From Betaproteobacteria bacterium (lineage in GTDB: Bacteria; Pseudomonadota; Gammaproteobacteria; Burkholderiales; SG8-39), in NCBI GenBank assembly GCA_947466535.1, contig CANIEV010000012.1, positions 1 through 43,365 on the forward strand: a stretch of DNA of 43,365 nt, written 5' to 3'. Each line of letters starts with the position of its first letter. Position 1 is the stretch's first letter. A program made the position numbers and the translations under genes. This document shows, piece by piece, positions 33,153 to 40,895 of the stretch. Below the pieces are notes generated by a model. That model saw only the letters and a list, made by a program, of their open reading frames with translations. It was not told the DNA's origin and ran no database searches.

Positions 33153-33998
33153 TCAGGAGAATTCGGACTCCAGTTGGTAACCGGCGCCGGAGTCCTGACC
33201 CAGTTTGCGAACCAGATAGGGCATAAGTTCCTTCAGCATTCCCGGCAGGGTCCACGGCGGATTGAGGATGAAGAGTCCGCTTCCGTGCAGGCCGTAGCCG
33301 TCCTCTGACGGTGTCTTGACTGTCAGCGTTACGTGAACCCAGTGTTTCGCCGCCAGTTTTTTCAGGGCAACAGGCAACTGAAAAGATTCGCGGCGCTGAA
33401 CGACCGGATACCAGACCGCGTAGACACCTGTCGCGAACCGTAGCAAGGCATCGCGAAGGCTGTCCCGCACGCGCAGGTAATCACCCTTGTCCTCATAGGA
33501 AGGGTCCACGAGCACCAGTCCGCGTCGGGACACAGGCGGCAATACCGATTTGAGTGCGTCGAACCCGTCTGCAGCCTGCACGATCACCCGCGGAGCGTTT
33601 GCGTCGAAGTAGCGCTGAAGCTCGCGGCTTTCCGTGCTGTGCAACTCGAACAGGCGGACTCGGTCTTTCTCCCTGAGCCTGCGTGCGGCGATAAGTGCGG
33701 AGCCGGGATAGTTGCGCAAGATGCCGTCGGGATTCAGCGAGCGGACAAACGCAAGATATTCGGCCGCCTCGGCGGGGACATCGGGAACGTTCCATAGCCT
33801 TGCGATGCCGCTTTCGAATTCCGAATTCTTCAAAGCGTAGGCGGAGTCGAGGGAGTGGATTGCGGCACCGGCGTGCGTATCGACGTACCAGACCGGTTTG
33901 TCTTTTTGAGCGAGGTAGCTGAGCAGGTGGACCAGAACGATGTGCTTGAGCACATCGGCGTGGTTGCCTGCATGAAACGCATGGCGATAGCTGAGCAT
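33153..33998 (-). CDS. rlmJ: 23S rRNA (adenine(2030)-N(6))-methyltransferase
   Basis: A 281-residue SAM-dependent methyltransferase. It opens MLSYRHAFHAGNHADVLKH, the RlmJ signature, then WYVDTHAGAA (SAM-binding motif I) and VLVDPSYEDKGDY as the catalytic motif IV. The usual form of motif IV is DPPY; here it is DPSY. It methylates A2030 of 23S rRNA. Length and order of motifs are normal. The next gene on this strand begins 61 bp upstream, so it may be part of the following run or have its own promoter. Confidence 0.93.
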   Translation of the reverse strand: MLSYRHAFHAGNHADVLKHIVLVHLLSYLAQKDKPVWYVDTHAGAAIHSLDSAYALKNSEFESGIARLWNVPDVPAEAAEYLAFVRSLNPDGILRNYPGSALIAARRLREKDRVRLFELHSTESRELQRYFDANAPRVIVQAADGFDALKSVLPPVSRRGLVLVDPSYEDKGDYLRVRDSLRDALLRFATGVYAVWYPVVQRRESFQLPVALKKLAAKHWVHVTLTVKTPSEDGYGLHGSGLFILNPPWTLPGMLKELMPYLVRKLGQDSGAGYQLESEFS

Positions 33999-34058
33999 GG
34001 GTGCGCCGATTCATTCAACAGGTCTGGGGCGTTAATTCGCGCCCGACCGAAGTGCGTG

Positions 34059-34664
34059 TCAGGCGCCCAGCTCGAAAGGAACCTGTCGAGGTCCCTTGTC
34101 AATGAAGTGCTCGTGAGTGCGGTTGTTCCACATCCGCTGATCGAACCCGCCAACGCGCGCGCTTCTTACGATAATCGCAGCAGTTTTGGCATCGCCGACC
34201 CTCTCCATGTGCAGAAGTCTTGGGGGAACGACGTCGACAAAACCGGGTTTGACGGTGTAGTGGCCTGTCTCGCGCATCTTCGCGATCTTGCCGGCGGGGG
34301 CGTCGTGATCGAGTTGCATGCGGATGACATCCTCGGATCCGTAGATGACGCTGTACGCGGTCCAGGTGTGGGCGTGGTCATGCACCGGCGTCACGCCTGA
34401 GGGCCCCTTGACGAGCCCGTTGATGACAAATCCGTAGTCAGGATCTTCGTAGAAAAGCAGGTTCGTGTACTTGTCGTCAGGACCGAGGGTCAGGTCCCAG
34501 GTGGCTGCATGTGCGCGAAGTTCCGGATCGTCAAGAAGCATGGGTAGCAGACCGCCCACACGCTTCCAACGCTCGTCCTCGCTCAGGTCGAGCTTCCATA
34601 ATTCCCGCATCGCCGGTACGAATCGCTGAAAGCAGGCAAGCTCCGGAATCTTGTGTACATCCAC
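34059..34664 (-). CDS. Cupin-fold protein, cysteine dioxygenase-like
   Basis: A 201-residue protein with the cupin motif HDHAHTWTAYSVIYGSE, containing the HxHxH-type ligands, followed by PGFVDVVPPRLLHMERVG with the third His. The long helical N terminus (PAMRELWKLDLSEDERWKRV) resembles predicted metal enzymes of the double-stranded beta-helix superfamily related to cysteine dioxygenase. GTG 34664 is chosen because GGAGGAG lies seven bases ahead; an ATG at 34700 would overlap by one base the last base of the ComEA-like gene. The substrate is unknown. Confidence 0.82.
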   Translation of the reverse strand: MDVHKIPELACFQRFVPAMRELWKLDLSEDERWKRVGGLLPMLLDDPELRAHAATWDLTLGPDDKYTNLLFYEDPDYGFVINGLVKGPSGVTPVHDHAHTWTAYSVIYGSEDVIRMQLDHDAPAGKIAKMRETGHYTVKPGFVDVVPPRLLHMERVGDAKTAAIIVRSARVGGFDQRMWNNRTHEHFIDKGPRQVPFELGA

Positions 34665-34700
34665 GAAATCGCTCCTCCAATTGGACTTTTCGGAAATCAC

Positions 34701-35027
34701 CTATTTCTTCTTGGCATCTTGCTTGGCGATGATCCGATCCTTGATTTTCTCGTAGACCGGTGCAGGCAGAATTTTCTTGCTCACAAGGTCTTCCTTGCCC
34801 CTGTAGGGTCGGCTCTTGATGATCGCTGCGGCCCGGGCGTCGCCGATGCCGTCCAGGGTCATCAGGGCTTTTTCGTCGGCAGAGTTTATATCGAGCTTTT
34901 CCGTCGATTGGTTTTCCGTCGACGGAGCTGCCTTTTTCGTATCGGCCTTCGCATCGGCTGCGACTGCAAATGGCGAGCTGAACACGCCGATCAGCACGGC
35001 GGAAAATACTGCGAGTAACAATTTCAT
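34701..35027 (-). CDS. Exported helix-hairpin-helix (ComEA-like) protein
   Basis: A 108-residue protein with a signal peptide (MKLLLAVFSAVLIGVFSSPF, cleaved near AVA), a Lys/Ala/Ser linker and one HhH domain: LDINSADEKALMTLDGIGDARAAAIIKSRPYRGKEDL. Such ComEA-like proteins bind DNA nonspecifically in the periplasm, or act in other roles in non-competent bacteria. ATG 35027 has AGAGGA ahead; an ATG at 35051 adds eight residues without a site. No other competence genes are nearby. The very end is Lys-rich (KQDAKKK). Confidence 0.88.
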   Translation of the reverse strand: MKLLLAVFSAVLIGVFSSPFAVAADAKADTKKAAPSTENQSTEKLDINSADEKALMTLDGIGDARAAAIIKSRPYRGKEDLVSKKILPAPVYEKIKDRIIAKQDAKKK

Positions 35028-35087
35028 GCGGTCCTCTATGGCGGTTGCCATTTATTGATGCGACAGTTCTTGTAACGCGGCTCAGGG

Positions 35088-35873
35088 TCAGGACTCGATG
35101 ATGCTCTTTACCTTGGGCCAGTGATTTTCCTTTTCCTTGACCCGGTCATCGTAATCCACCGGGTCGAAGTCGGAGATCGCCGAAAAACTCGGGCGCGCCA
35201 TCATTCTTTCGAACCAGTCCGCTACACGCTGACGCTTTGCCCACATGCCCTCCAGCCCCAGCCGGTTCATGCGCTCGATATACGGAATCAGCGAGATATC
35301 GGCAAGCGAGAACGAACTGCCCGCCAGCCAGTCGGATTTTGACAGCGTGGCTTCCATGTCGCCGATTGCCTTGTCATAAAGCTTCACGTGCTCCCGCACG
35401 AACGGGACGTCGAATCCGTGCAGGATGATCTGGCGCTGGCGATCGCGACGGGCCGGGTCGGGCATGGCGGCGAGACGTGCTTCCAGTTCTTCCGGTGTTT
35501 TGCCGTGCGCAAGTTGGCGCGCGAATGCGGCAGCGAAGCTGATCGATGCGCATGCGGTATGGAGCCCCTCGTCGCACAGTTTGCTCCAGAGGCGCATGTG
35601 CGCCCGCTCGACCGGGTCCGAGGGCTTGAGAGGTTGTTCGGGAAACACCTCGTCAATATACTCATCGATGACCGTGGACTCGATAATGATCTGCCCGTCA
35701 TGAACCAGCGTGGGTACGAGTCCGCGCGGATTGATCTTCAGGTATTGCGGGGTGACCTGGTCCCCTCTGGCGAATTCGAGGTGATGACCCACCCAGGGAA
35801 TGCCTTTTTCGGCGAGCGCAATCCGGACCTTCTGCGCGCAAACGGAGATGTTGTTGTGGTAGAGCTCAAGCAT
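35088..35873 (-). CDS. Glutathione S-transferase family protein
   Basis: A 261-residue GST. The N-terminal thioredoxin-like domain reads MLELYHNNISVCAQKVRIAL, with ISVCAQK at the catalytic position, NPRGLVPTLVHDG including the cis-Pro, and ESTVIDEYID contacting glutathione. The helical C-terminal domain ends with SLADISLIPYIERM. It is longer than the typical 210-220 residues owing to an insertion of ~40 residues in the C-terminal domain. Cytoplasmic; could be a detoxification or beta-etherase-like enzyme. A GGAAAC weakly precedes ATG 35873. The gene downstream (ComEA-like) is 60 bp away. Confidence 0.91.
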   Translation of the reverse strand: MLELYHNNISVCAQKVRIALAEKGIPWVGHHLEFARGDQVTPQYLKINPRGLVPTLVHDGQIIIESTVIDEYIDEVFPEQPLKPSDPVERAHMRLWSKLCDEGLHTACASISFAAAFARQLAHGKTPEELEARLAAMPDPARRDRQRQIILHGFDVPFVREHVKLYDKAIGDMEATLSKSDWLAGSSFSLADISLIPYIERMNRLGLEGMWAKRQRVADWFERMMARPSFSAISDFDPVDYDDRVKEKENHWPKVKSIIES

Positions 35874-35945
35874 GTTGTTTCCATAGTGAGGCGTTCGAGG
35901 TGTGCAGGTAAGCGAGGCCGTCGTCGGCGTGAGCCGATGCTTGCA

Positions 35946-36935
35946 TTACCCGATAAATTTGTCTGCGCGCTGCCTGACGGATGACGGAATCTCGAGCGCG
36001 AGCGCCCTCGCGATCCGGTTGTTGATAACCAGTTCGAACTTTGTCGCCTGCTCGACAGGAAGATCGGCCGGACTGGCGCCTTTCAGGATCTTGTCGACGT
36101 AGACCGAGGCACGCCGGTAGAGCTTTCCGTAATTTTGTCCGTAGCTCATCAGGCCACCGGCCTCAACCTGCTGGCGCACCGGGAACAGGGATGGCAGGCG
36201 GTACTTTAGCGCGAGTGCGCCGATCTGATGTCGTTGCTGGACATACAGTGCATCGAAGGCAGTGATCACCGCCTGAGCCTCGGCGCGGTCCATTGCGGCG
36301 AACGCGCCATCGATCTCTCGCGGACTCTTTGCCTCTAGCCGGATAATCTTGAGGCGCATCTTCGCGGCGGCGTCGTGCATGCTTTTGAGTATGGGCGTGT
36401 AATTTTGGTTCTTCGGGTTCAAAAGGACGGCGACCCGGCTCAACCCGGGCACGACCTCCTGCATCAGGCTCATGTGCGTTGGACTCAGTCCGGTATTGGT
36501 GTTGGCAAGACCTGTAATGTTCCCTCCCGGACGGGCCAGGCTGGCGATTAGCCCTTCACCCACCGGATCATTTGAATTTCCCATGACAATCGGGATGACT
36601 TTGGTCGCCTCACTGGCCGCACGTATGGCTTGCGTGCCGCCCGTGACGATAATGTCGACTTTGCTCTTGACCAATTCGTTGGCCAGTTCGGGTAGGCGCG
36701 CGGAGTCGCCATCGGCGAATCGCCACTCCATTGCGAAGTCCTTGCCTTCGGTGTAGTGCAGGTCCTGCATTCCACGAAGAAACGCACCGTAGTAGTCGGC
36801 ATTCCAGACAGTGGGCTTGGACCGGGTGGCAAGAAAGCCGATACGAGTCGGGCCTTTCTGGGCAATTGTCAAGCGAGGCAGAGACCCAAATAGTGAACCG
36901 GCACCGATTGCAATGAGCAGTTGTCTTCGCTTCAC
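35946..36935 (-). CDS. ABC transporter substrate-binding protein (ABC_sub_bind family)
   Basis: A 329-residue periplasmic protein of the ABC_sub_bind family. The N terminus MKRRQLLIAIGAGSLFGSL is a signal sequence with a Tat-like RR, as is common in the family. Typical segments are PTRIGFLATRS, VDIIVTGGTQAIRAASEAT, PIVMGNSNDPVG, LARPGGNITGLAN and MSYGQNYGKLYRRASVYVDKILKGASPADLPVEQ. It probably binds an aromatic or branched-chain-type ligand for an ABC importer; no permease or ATPase gene is nearby. Start is GTG 36935 with GGGAG seven bases ahead. Confidence 0.92.
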   Translation of the reverse strand: MKRRQLLIAIGAGSLFGSLPRLTIAQKGPTRIGFLATRSKPTVWNADYYGAFLRGMQDLHYTEGKDFAMEWRFADGDSARLPELANELVKSKVDIIVTGGTQAIRAASEATKVIPIVMGNSNDPVGEGLIASLARPGGNITGLANTNTGLSPTHMSLMQEVVPGLSRVAVLLNPKNQNYTPILKSMHDAAAKMRLKIIRLEAKSPREIDGAFAAMDRAEAQAVITAFDALYVQQRHQIGALALKYRLPSLFPVRQQVEAGGLMSYGQNYGKLYRRASVYVDKILKGASPADLPVEQATKFELVINNRIARALALEIPSSVRQRADKFIG

Positions 36936-37046
36936 CGGATACTCCCGCCTCTTGCATACTGTAATGACAAGACGACTCTAGGCCTCCGAGTCGCAGGGGT
37001 CAAGGAGGTAAGTTCCGGATGTCGAATCATTCCGATACCGTCCGGG

Positions 37047-37838
37047 TCACCACGTGTTCCGAAGTTCGCGCAGCTTTACGAATACCGTATTCGCATCAGG
37101 GGCTTCGGGCAGGTCCGGAAAGCTTTCCCGCAGTTTGGCAATGACGCCGGGGCTCGTGAGCCGGAAAAACGTGTTGAAGTTTTTCTCTTCGCCGATCGTG
37201 GTCACGATCGATGTCGAAGGATCGTGTCCGATGACCTTCGGGAGCAATTCTTTCGCGGACGAGTTGTCCGGCTCCCGGGACAAGGTGAATTTCAGGTTGT
37301 TCTCGATGTAGTCATGGCCGGGGTAGATCTGCGTGTCATCCGGCAACTTCGACAACTGCTCGGCAAACGTGGAGTACAACTCGTTCGGGTGGCCGCCGTT
37401 GTGGCAATTTCCGGCACCCGCGTTGAACAGGGTGTCGCCGCTGAAGAGGGCCTTCATGTCGGTTCTCGAACGAAGGCAGATATGGCACATCGTGTGCCCC
37501 GGGGTGTCCATGCACTCGAGTTCGACGCGTTTGCCGACTTTGATGACATCGCCCGCCTTGACCCCGCGATCCATGCCGGGAATGCGCGAGGCGGCTGCGT
37601 GGTGCGCAATGACTTTCGCGCCGGTTGCCGCCACGATCGTGGCGTTTCCGCCGGTATGATCGCCGTGCTCGTGGGTATTGAGAATCTGGGTAATGTCCCA
37701 GCCTCGGCGTTTTGCCGCCGCGAGGCATTTCTCATGGTCAAGGGGATCGATTGCTAGCGCTTCACCGGTCTCGGGGCAGGCGATCAGGTAGTTGTAGTTT
37801 CTATAGGCATTGCCGGTCCAGATGCGTTCTACGATCAT
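37047..37838 (-). CDS. Hydroxyacylglutathione hydrolase-like metallo-beta-lactamase fold protein
   Basis: A 263-residue metallo-beta-lactamase-fold hydrolase. The zinc motif is THEHGDHTGG, the next His is in DTPGHTMCHI, the bridging Asp in FSGDTLFNAG, and the last His in PGHDYIENNLKFT, which also resembles the glutathione-contact helix of glyoxalase II. The segment after DTLF is GAGNCHNGGHP, unlike the GCGR of classical GloB, so it may be a distinct subfamily acting on another thioester. ATG 37838 has AGGA six bases ahead. It is divergent from rnd. Confidence 0.88.
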   Translation of the reverse strand: MIVERIWTGNAYRNYNYLIACPETGEALAIDPLDHEKCLAAAKRRGWDITQILNTHEHGDHTGGNATIVAATGAKVIAHHAAASRIPGMDRGVKAGDVIKVGKRVELECMDTPGHTMCHICLRSRTDMKALFSGDTLFNAGAGNCHNGGHPNELYSTFAEQLSKLPDDTQIYPGHDYIENNLKFTLSREPDNSSAKELLPKVIGHDPSTSIVTTIGEEKNFNTFFRLTSPGVIAKLRESFPDLPEAPDANTVFVKLRELRNTW

Positions 37839-37998
37839 CGCGATTCCTGTCATCCTGTAGACGTGCTCTTAGACTGCAATTGTAGTGAACACGTCTATGC
37901 CGCGCTTGATGCGCTTGGCGACCGATGGAAATTGCCGCGGGTCGAACCCCCGCGTAGCCTGCGTTGCGCCGACAAAAGAACCACAAACAGGAGGCACC

Positions 37999-39267
37999 TT
38001 GCCTAATCGAACCGTCTCGGGTACCCGCAACCGCTGGCGATCACGAAGCCACGACGAAGCGCATCGCAACGATGCGGACGCGCACGACGATGTTCCACAC
38101 GATGCCGTTTTTGTCGACACGCAGTCCGGCTTGGTGGAGTTGCTCTCGGAGCTCGAGCGCGACGGCGCATTTGCCTACGACAGCGAGTTCATCAGCGAGT
38201 CGAGTTACTTTCCCAAACTCTGCCTCGTGCAGGTGGCATCGCAGAATCGGATAGCGCTCATCGATCCGCTCGCCGGGCTGGATTTGACGCCGTTCTGGGA
38301 GTTGCTTGCGAATCCTGGCGTACTCAAGATTGTTCACGCTGGCGCGCAGGATATCGAACCGGTTGTCCGTCACCTGGGCCGTCCGGCGGCCAACGTACTG
38401 GATACGCAAATAGCGGCGGCGTTTGCGGGTCTTCCTTATCCGATATCGCTCAAGAAGCTGATCGCCGAACTGACCGGTTCGCGTCTCGGTCGCGACCTCG
38501 GTTTCAGCAACTGGGATCAACGGCCGCTCTCCGACAGCCAGTTGCGTTACGCGGCGGACGATGTCCGCTACCTTCCGGAGTCGGTGGAGGAACTCCTCGC
38601 ACGTCTTGACGCGCTCGGGCATCGTGCGGCCGCCATGGAAGAGTGCAATGCTGCCTGCGCGCCGGAATTGTTCCGGTTTGACCCGGACACGCAGTTCCTG
38701 CGCGTCCGCGGATCGGGGGCGCTTCCTTCGAGAAACATGGCCATTCTCAGGGAACTGACGCTTTGGCGTGACGGCTGCGCGCGGACCGCCGATCTGCCGC
38801 CCCGTGCGTTCCTGAAGGACGAGGTACTGATTGCGTTGGCCACCGATCCGGTGAAGTCGCTGCAGCGGTTGTCGGAGGTCCGTTCGTTTCCGAAAGGACT
38901 CCTCAAGTCCGAGGGTGACGCGGTGGTCGGGGCGACATTGCGTGGCATTGAGGCGCCTCCCATCGCAATCGCGGGTGGCGCGGAAACGGAACCCGCACCT
39001 GCAGAGAAGTTCGGCGCAGACGGATTCTTCGCTGTTTTCCAGAGCATCTGCTTCGGACTCGCGCTCGACCCGGGAATGGTCGCGAATCGAAAGCAGGTGG
39101 GGGAGCTCCTGCGTCACGCAAGTTCAGGAGGCGACGCTGTACCACCGATGCTCCTCAACGGATGGCGGGGAAGGCTTGTCGGAGAAATGCTCGTCGGCGC
39201 GCTTCGCGGCGAATGCGCATTGGAGTTCAACTGGCATCAAGGCGTGTTTCGGGTGGCGTCGCGCTGA
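37999..39267 (+). CDS. rnd: Ribonuclease D
   Basis: A DEDD-type 3'-5' exoribonuclease of 422 residues acting on tRNA 3' ends and other small RNAs. Exo I is FAYDSEF (Asp and Glu), Exo II is HAGAQDIE (Asp), Exo III is YAADDVRYLP (Tyr and Asp). An HRDC-like region follows (ELTLWRDGCARTADLPPRAF and the surrounding helices). TTG 37999 is chosen because AGGAGG lies four bases ahead; an ATG at 37885 has an unlikely N terminus and no site. The first ~35 residues are basic and disorder-like. It is divergent from the GloB-like gene and followed 77 bp later by a small gene. Confidence 0.91.
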   Translation: MPNRTVSGTRNRWRSRSHDEAHRNDADAHDDVPHDAVFVDTQSGLVELLSELERDGAFAYDSEFISESSYFPKLCLVQVASQNRIALIDPLAGLDLTPFWELLANPGVLKIVHAGAQDIEPVVRHLGRPAANVLDTQIAAAFAGLPYPISLKKLIAELTGSRLGRDLGFSNWDQRPLSDSQLRYAADDVRYLPESVEELLARLDALGHRAAAMEECNAACAPELFRFDPDTQFLRVRGSGALPSRNMAILRELTLWRDGCARTADLPPRAFLKDEVLIALATDPVKSLQRLSEVRSFPKGLLKSEGDAVVGATLRGIEAPPIAIAGGAETEPAPAEKFGADGFFAVFQSICFGLALDPGMVANRKQVGELLRHASSGGDAVPPMLLNGWRGRLVGEMLVGALRGECALEFNWHQGVFRVASR

Positions 39268-39344
39268 TTGCAGGCACGGCCCGCCTTGGCCAATGTCCTT
39301 GGATTGTAGAATAGCGGTCAACAGAAAATCAGAGGCAAGACCCG

Positions 39345-39611
39345 ATGAAGCGCGTGGAACTAGAAAAACTCAAAGGTTTGAAGATCGTCAGCAAGATTCA
39401 TCAGGGTGGAGTCACCGGACGCCCCGGGCAGGACGCGCCCGAGCTCTCGCGGCGGGAGCAGCGCGCACTGGATCAGGCGAAAGGACTCGTGCCGTTCACC
39501 GCGAAGCTGAACGGCGAGCTGGTAAATCGGATACATGCGCTCGCGAAGGAGCGGAACCTGGGGCTCACCGAAGTGGTGACCGAACTGATCGAAAAGGGCA
39601 TCGCGTCCTGA
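39345..39611 (+). CDS. Small protein with a ribbon-helix-helix-like C terminus
   Basis: An 88-residue protein. The last ~40 residues, VPFTAKLNGELVNRIHALAK followed by ERNLGLTEVVTELIEKGI, have the strand-helix-helix pattern of ribbon-helix-helix (Arc/MetJ) DNA-binding domains. The N-terminal half is charged and Gly-rich (GGVTGRPGQDAPELSRREQR). It may be a small regulator or DNA-binding protein. An AGAGG ribosome-binding site precedes ATG 39345, and TAGAAT at 39307-39312 could be a -10 element. It is 13 bp ahead of the CMD gene, so the two are probably one transcript. The role is unknown. Confidence 0.78.
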   Translation: MKRVELEKLKGLKIVSKIHQGGVTGRPGQDAPELSRREQRALDQAKGLVPFTAKLNGELVNRIHALAKERNLGLTEVVTELIEKGIAS

Positions 39612-39624
39612 GGCGGAGAGATGC

Positions 39625-40254
39625 ATGAATATTCTGACCAGCGTTGCCTTGTGGTTGATCCCGCAGCCTTTCCATGTGGTGCCTCCGGGCGAGCCACGGT
39701 TTGCGGCGCTGGGCGAGTCGGACATGACCGAGGCGCAGAAAGCAGTGCATTCCGCGATCGCGTCGGGTCCGAGGGGCGGGGTGCGTGGGCCGTTCAATGC
39801 GCTACTGCGAAGCCCTGAACTTGCAGAAAGGGTGCAGAAGCTCGGCGAATATCTCCGTTTCAACAGCGCGCTACCCTCAAGGCTGAACGAGTTCGCGGTC
39901 CTGATCACAGCCCGCTACTGGACCGCACAATACGAGTGGTACGCGCATCAGATACTTGCCTTGAAGGCGGGGCTGGATCCTGCTGTCGCAGCGGATCTCG
40001 CTCAGGGGATACGCCCGGCGAAACTCCAGCCGGACGAGGCGCTTGTGTATGACTTCTGTACCGAATTGCACCGGGATAAATCGGTAAGCGATGCCGCATA
40101 TGCGGCCGCCCTCGATGCGTTTGGGGAGCGCGGTATCGTCGATCTGCTCGGAGTATCCGGGTACTACACGCTGGTCTCTATGGTCCTGAATGTGGACCGT
40201 CACCCCTTGCCCGCGGGCGTATCCGCCCCTCTGCGGGACCCGAAGGCCCCCTGA
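39625..40254 (+). CDS. Carboxymuconolactone decarboxylase family protein
   Basis: A 209-residue CMD-like protein. Typical helices are GPFNALLRSPELAERVQKLG, RLNEFAVLITARYWTAQYEW followed by YAHQILALKAGL, and VYDFCTELHRDKSV. The ExxxH-type arrangement (EWYAH) is present; the CxxC redox pair of AhpD is not, so peroxidase activity is unlikely. Start ATG 39625 has GGAGAG ahead; a start at Met34 (39724) is possible, because DMTEAQKAVH is where many family members begin. It follows the RHH-like gene by 13 bp and converges on the winged-helix gene. The substrate is unknown. Confidence 0.86.
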   Translation: MNILTSVALWLIPQPFHVVPPGEPRFAALGESDMTEAQKAVHSAIASGPRGGVRGPFNALLRSPELAERVQKLGEYLRFNSALPSRLNEFAVLITARYWTAQYEWYAHQILALKAGLDPAVAADLAQGIRPAKLQPDEALVYDFCTELHRDKSVSDAAYAAALDAFGERGIVDLLGVSGYYTLVSMVLNVDRHPLPAGVSAPLRDPKAP

Positions 40255-40265
40255 TGAAGGGTCCC
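40235..40265. repeat. Inverted repeat between convergent genes
   Basis: GGGACCC (40235-40241) and GGGTCCC (40259-40265) form a 7-bp stem with a 17-base loop across the two convergent stops (CMD at 40254, winged-helix at 40268). There is no T run, so it may act as a weak bidirectional stop or be incidental. Confidence 0.3.
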
Positions 40266-40267
40266 TC

Positions 40268-40513
40268 TCAGCTGCCGGGACGGCGGCCAGGAGCCTTGGG
40301 CGGAATGGTGCCTGCGATGCGGCAGAGCATGCCTTCGATCGGCTTGCCGTCGGTGTAGCGGGTCACGCTGCATTTGGATATCTCGCCGCGGGCCGACAGA
40401 TCGGTGAGCGAGGAGCGAACTTTGGGAAGCGGAATGCCAGTCGCGGCGGCGATTTCGACGTCGAGCTGCTGACCGTGCTTTTTCAGGTACTGCAGGATCG
40501 GGGTTTCATACAT
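40268..40513 (-). CDS. Small winged-helix transcription regulator-like protein
   Basis: An 81-residue protein beginning MYETPILQYLKKHGQQLDVE, followed by AAATGIPLPKVRSSLTDLSA and RGEISKCSVTRY, a three-helix-plus-wing pattern as in FaeA/PapI-like and MarR-type winged helices. It is too short for a ligand-binding domain. The C-terminal tail is Pro/Arg-rich (PPKAPGRRPGS). This is the clearest regulator-like gene in the window besides the RHH-like protein. The target is unknown. It lies downstream of tRNA-Asn on the same strand (115 bp). Confidence 0.75.
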   Translation of the reverse strand: MYETPILQYLKKHGQQLDVEIAAATGIPLPKVRSSLTDLSARGEISKCSVTRYTDGKPIEGMLCRIAGTIPPKAPGRRPGS

Positions 40514-40628
40514 CTCGAATACTCCAAGTGAAACGTACAGATACCTGCGGCAAAGGGGTGGAGGGGAGTTCAGCGCGCCGAGTTCACCGGCCCCCGTGCT
40601 GCATTCGAGCGTAAGGCATTGATTCTTT

Positions 40629-40704
40629 TGGCTCCCCGACCAGGGCTCGAACCTGGGACCTGCGGATTAACAGTCCGTCGCTCTACCAGCTGAGCTATCG
40701 GGGA
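40629..40704 (-). tRNA. tRNA-Asn (GTT)
   Basis: A 76-base tRNA on the minus strand. The acceptor stem is TCCCCGA with TCGGGGA, the D arm begins AGCTCAGCTGG, the anticodon loop reads CTGTTAA with GTT as anticodon, the T arm contains GGTTCGAGCC, and the discriminator G plus CCA end is encoded (TGG at 40629-40631 on the plus strand). The cloverleaf has no mismatch in the acceptor stem. No attachment-site duplication was noticed nearby. Confidence 0.97.
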
Positions 40705-40743
40705 TCAGAAAAGGCCCAAAAAAATATGCTGGCCCTGAAAACA

Positions 40744-40766
40744 CGCGACGCCGTGGAGGCGTCGCG
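40744..40766 (-). terminator. Likely terminator after the aminotransferase gene
   Basis: A perfect 9-bp inverted repeat (CGCGACGCC at 40744-40752, GGCGTCGCG at 40758-40766) with a 5-base loop. On the minus strand it is followed by TGTTTTC, a weak T tract. It lies 130 bp beyond the aminotransferase stop and just upstream of the tRNA gene. Confidence 0.5.
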
Positions 40767-40895
40767 AGAGGTGCGTATTGTAGGCGTGTGTGCTGCCCGG
40801 GTCAAATGCCTAGCGCTCTGAATACCAAGACAAAACCGTGTCTGTTCGTGCCTTTCACCGGTGTGGCACCTGCTTGGGGCACAGGTAGGCGGAAG

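Noticed and set aside
38041..39117. Minus-strand open frame opposite rnd (358 codons)
   Set aside because: No family features, Arg-rich; the plus strand has the complete DEDD exonuclease motifs.
40629..40704. Integration site of a genomic island at tRNA-Asn
   Set aside because: No integrase gene and no repeated tRNA 3' end were seen in the window, and both flanks look like core genome.
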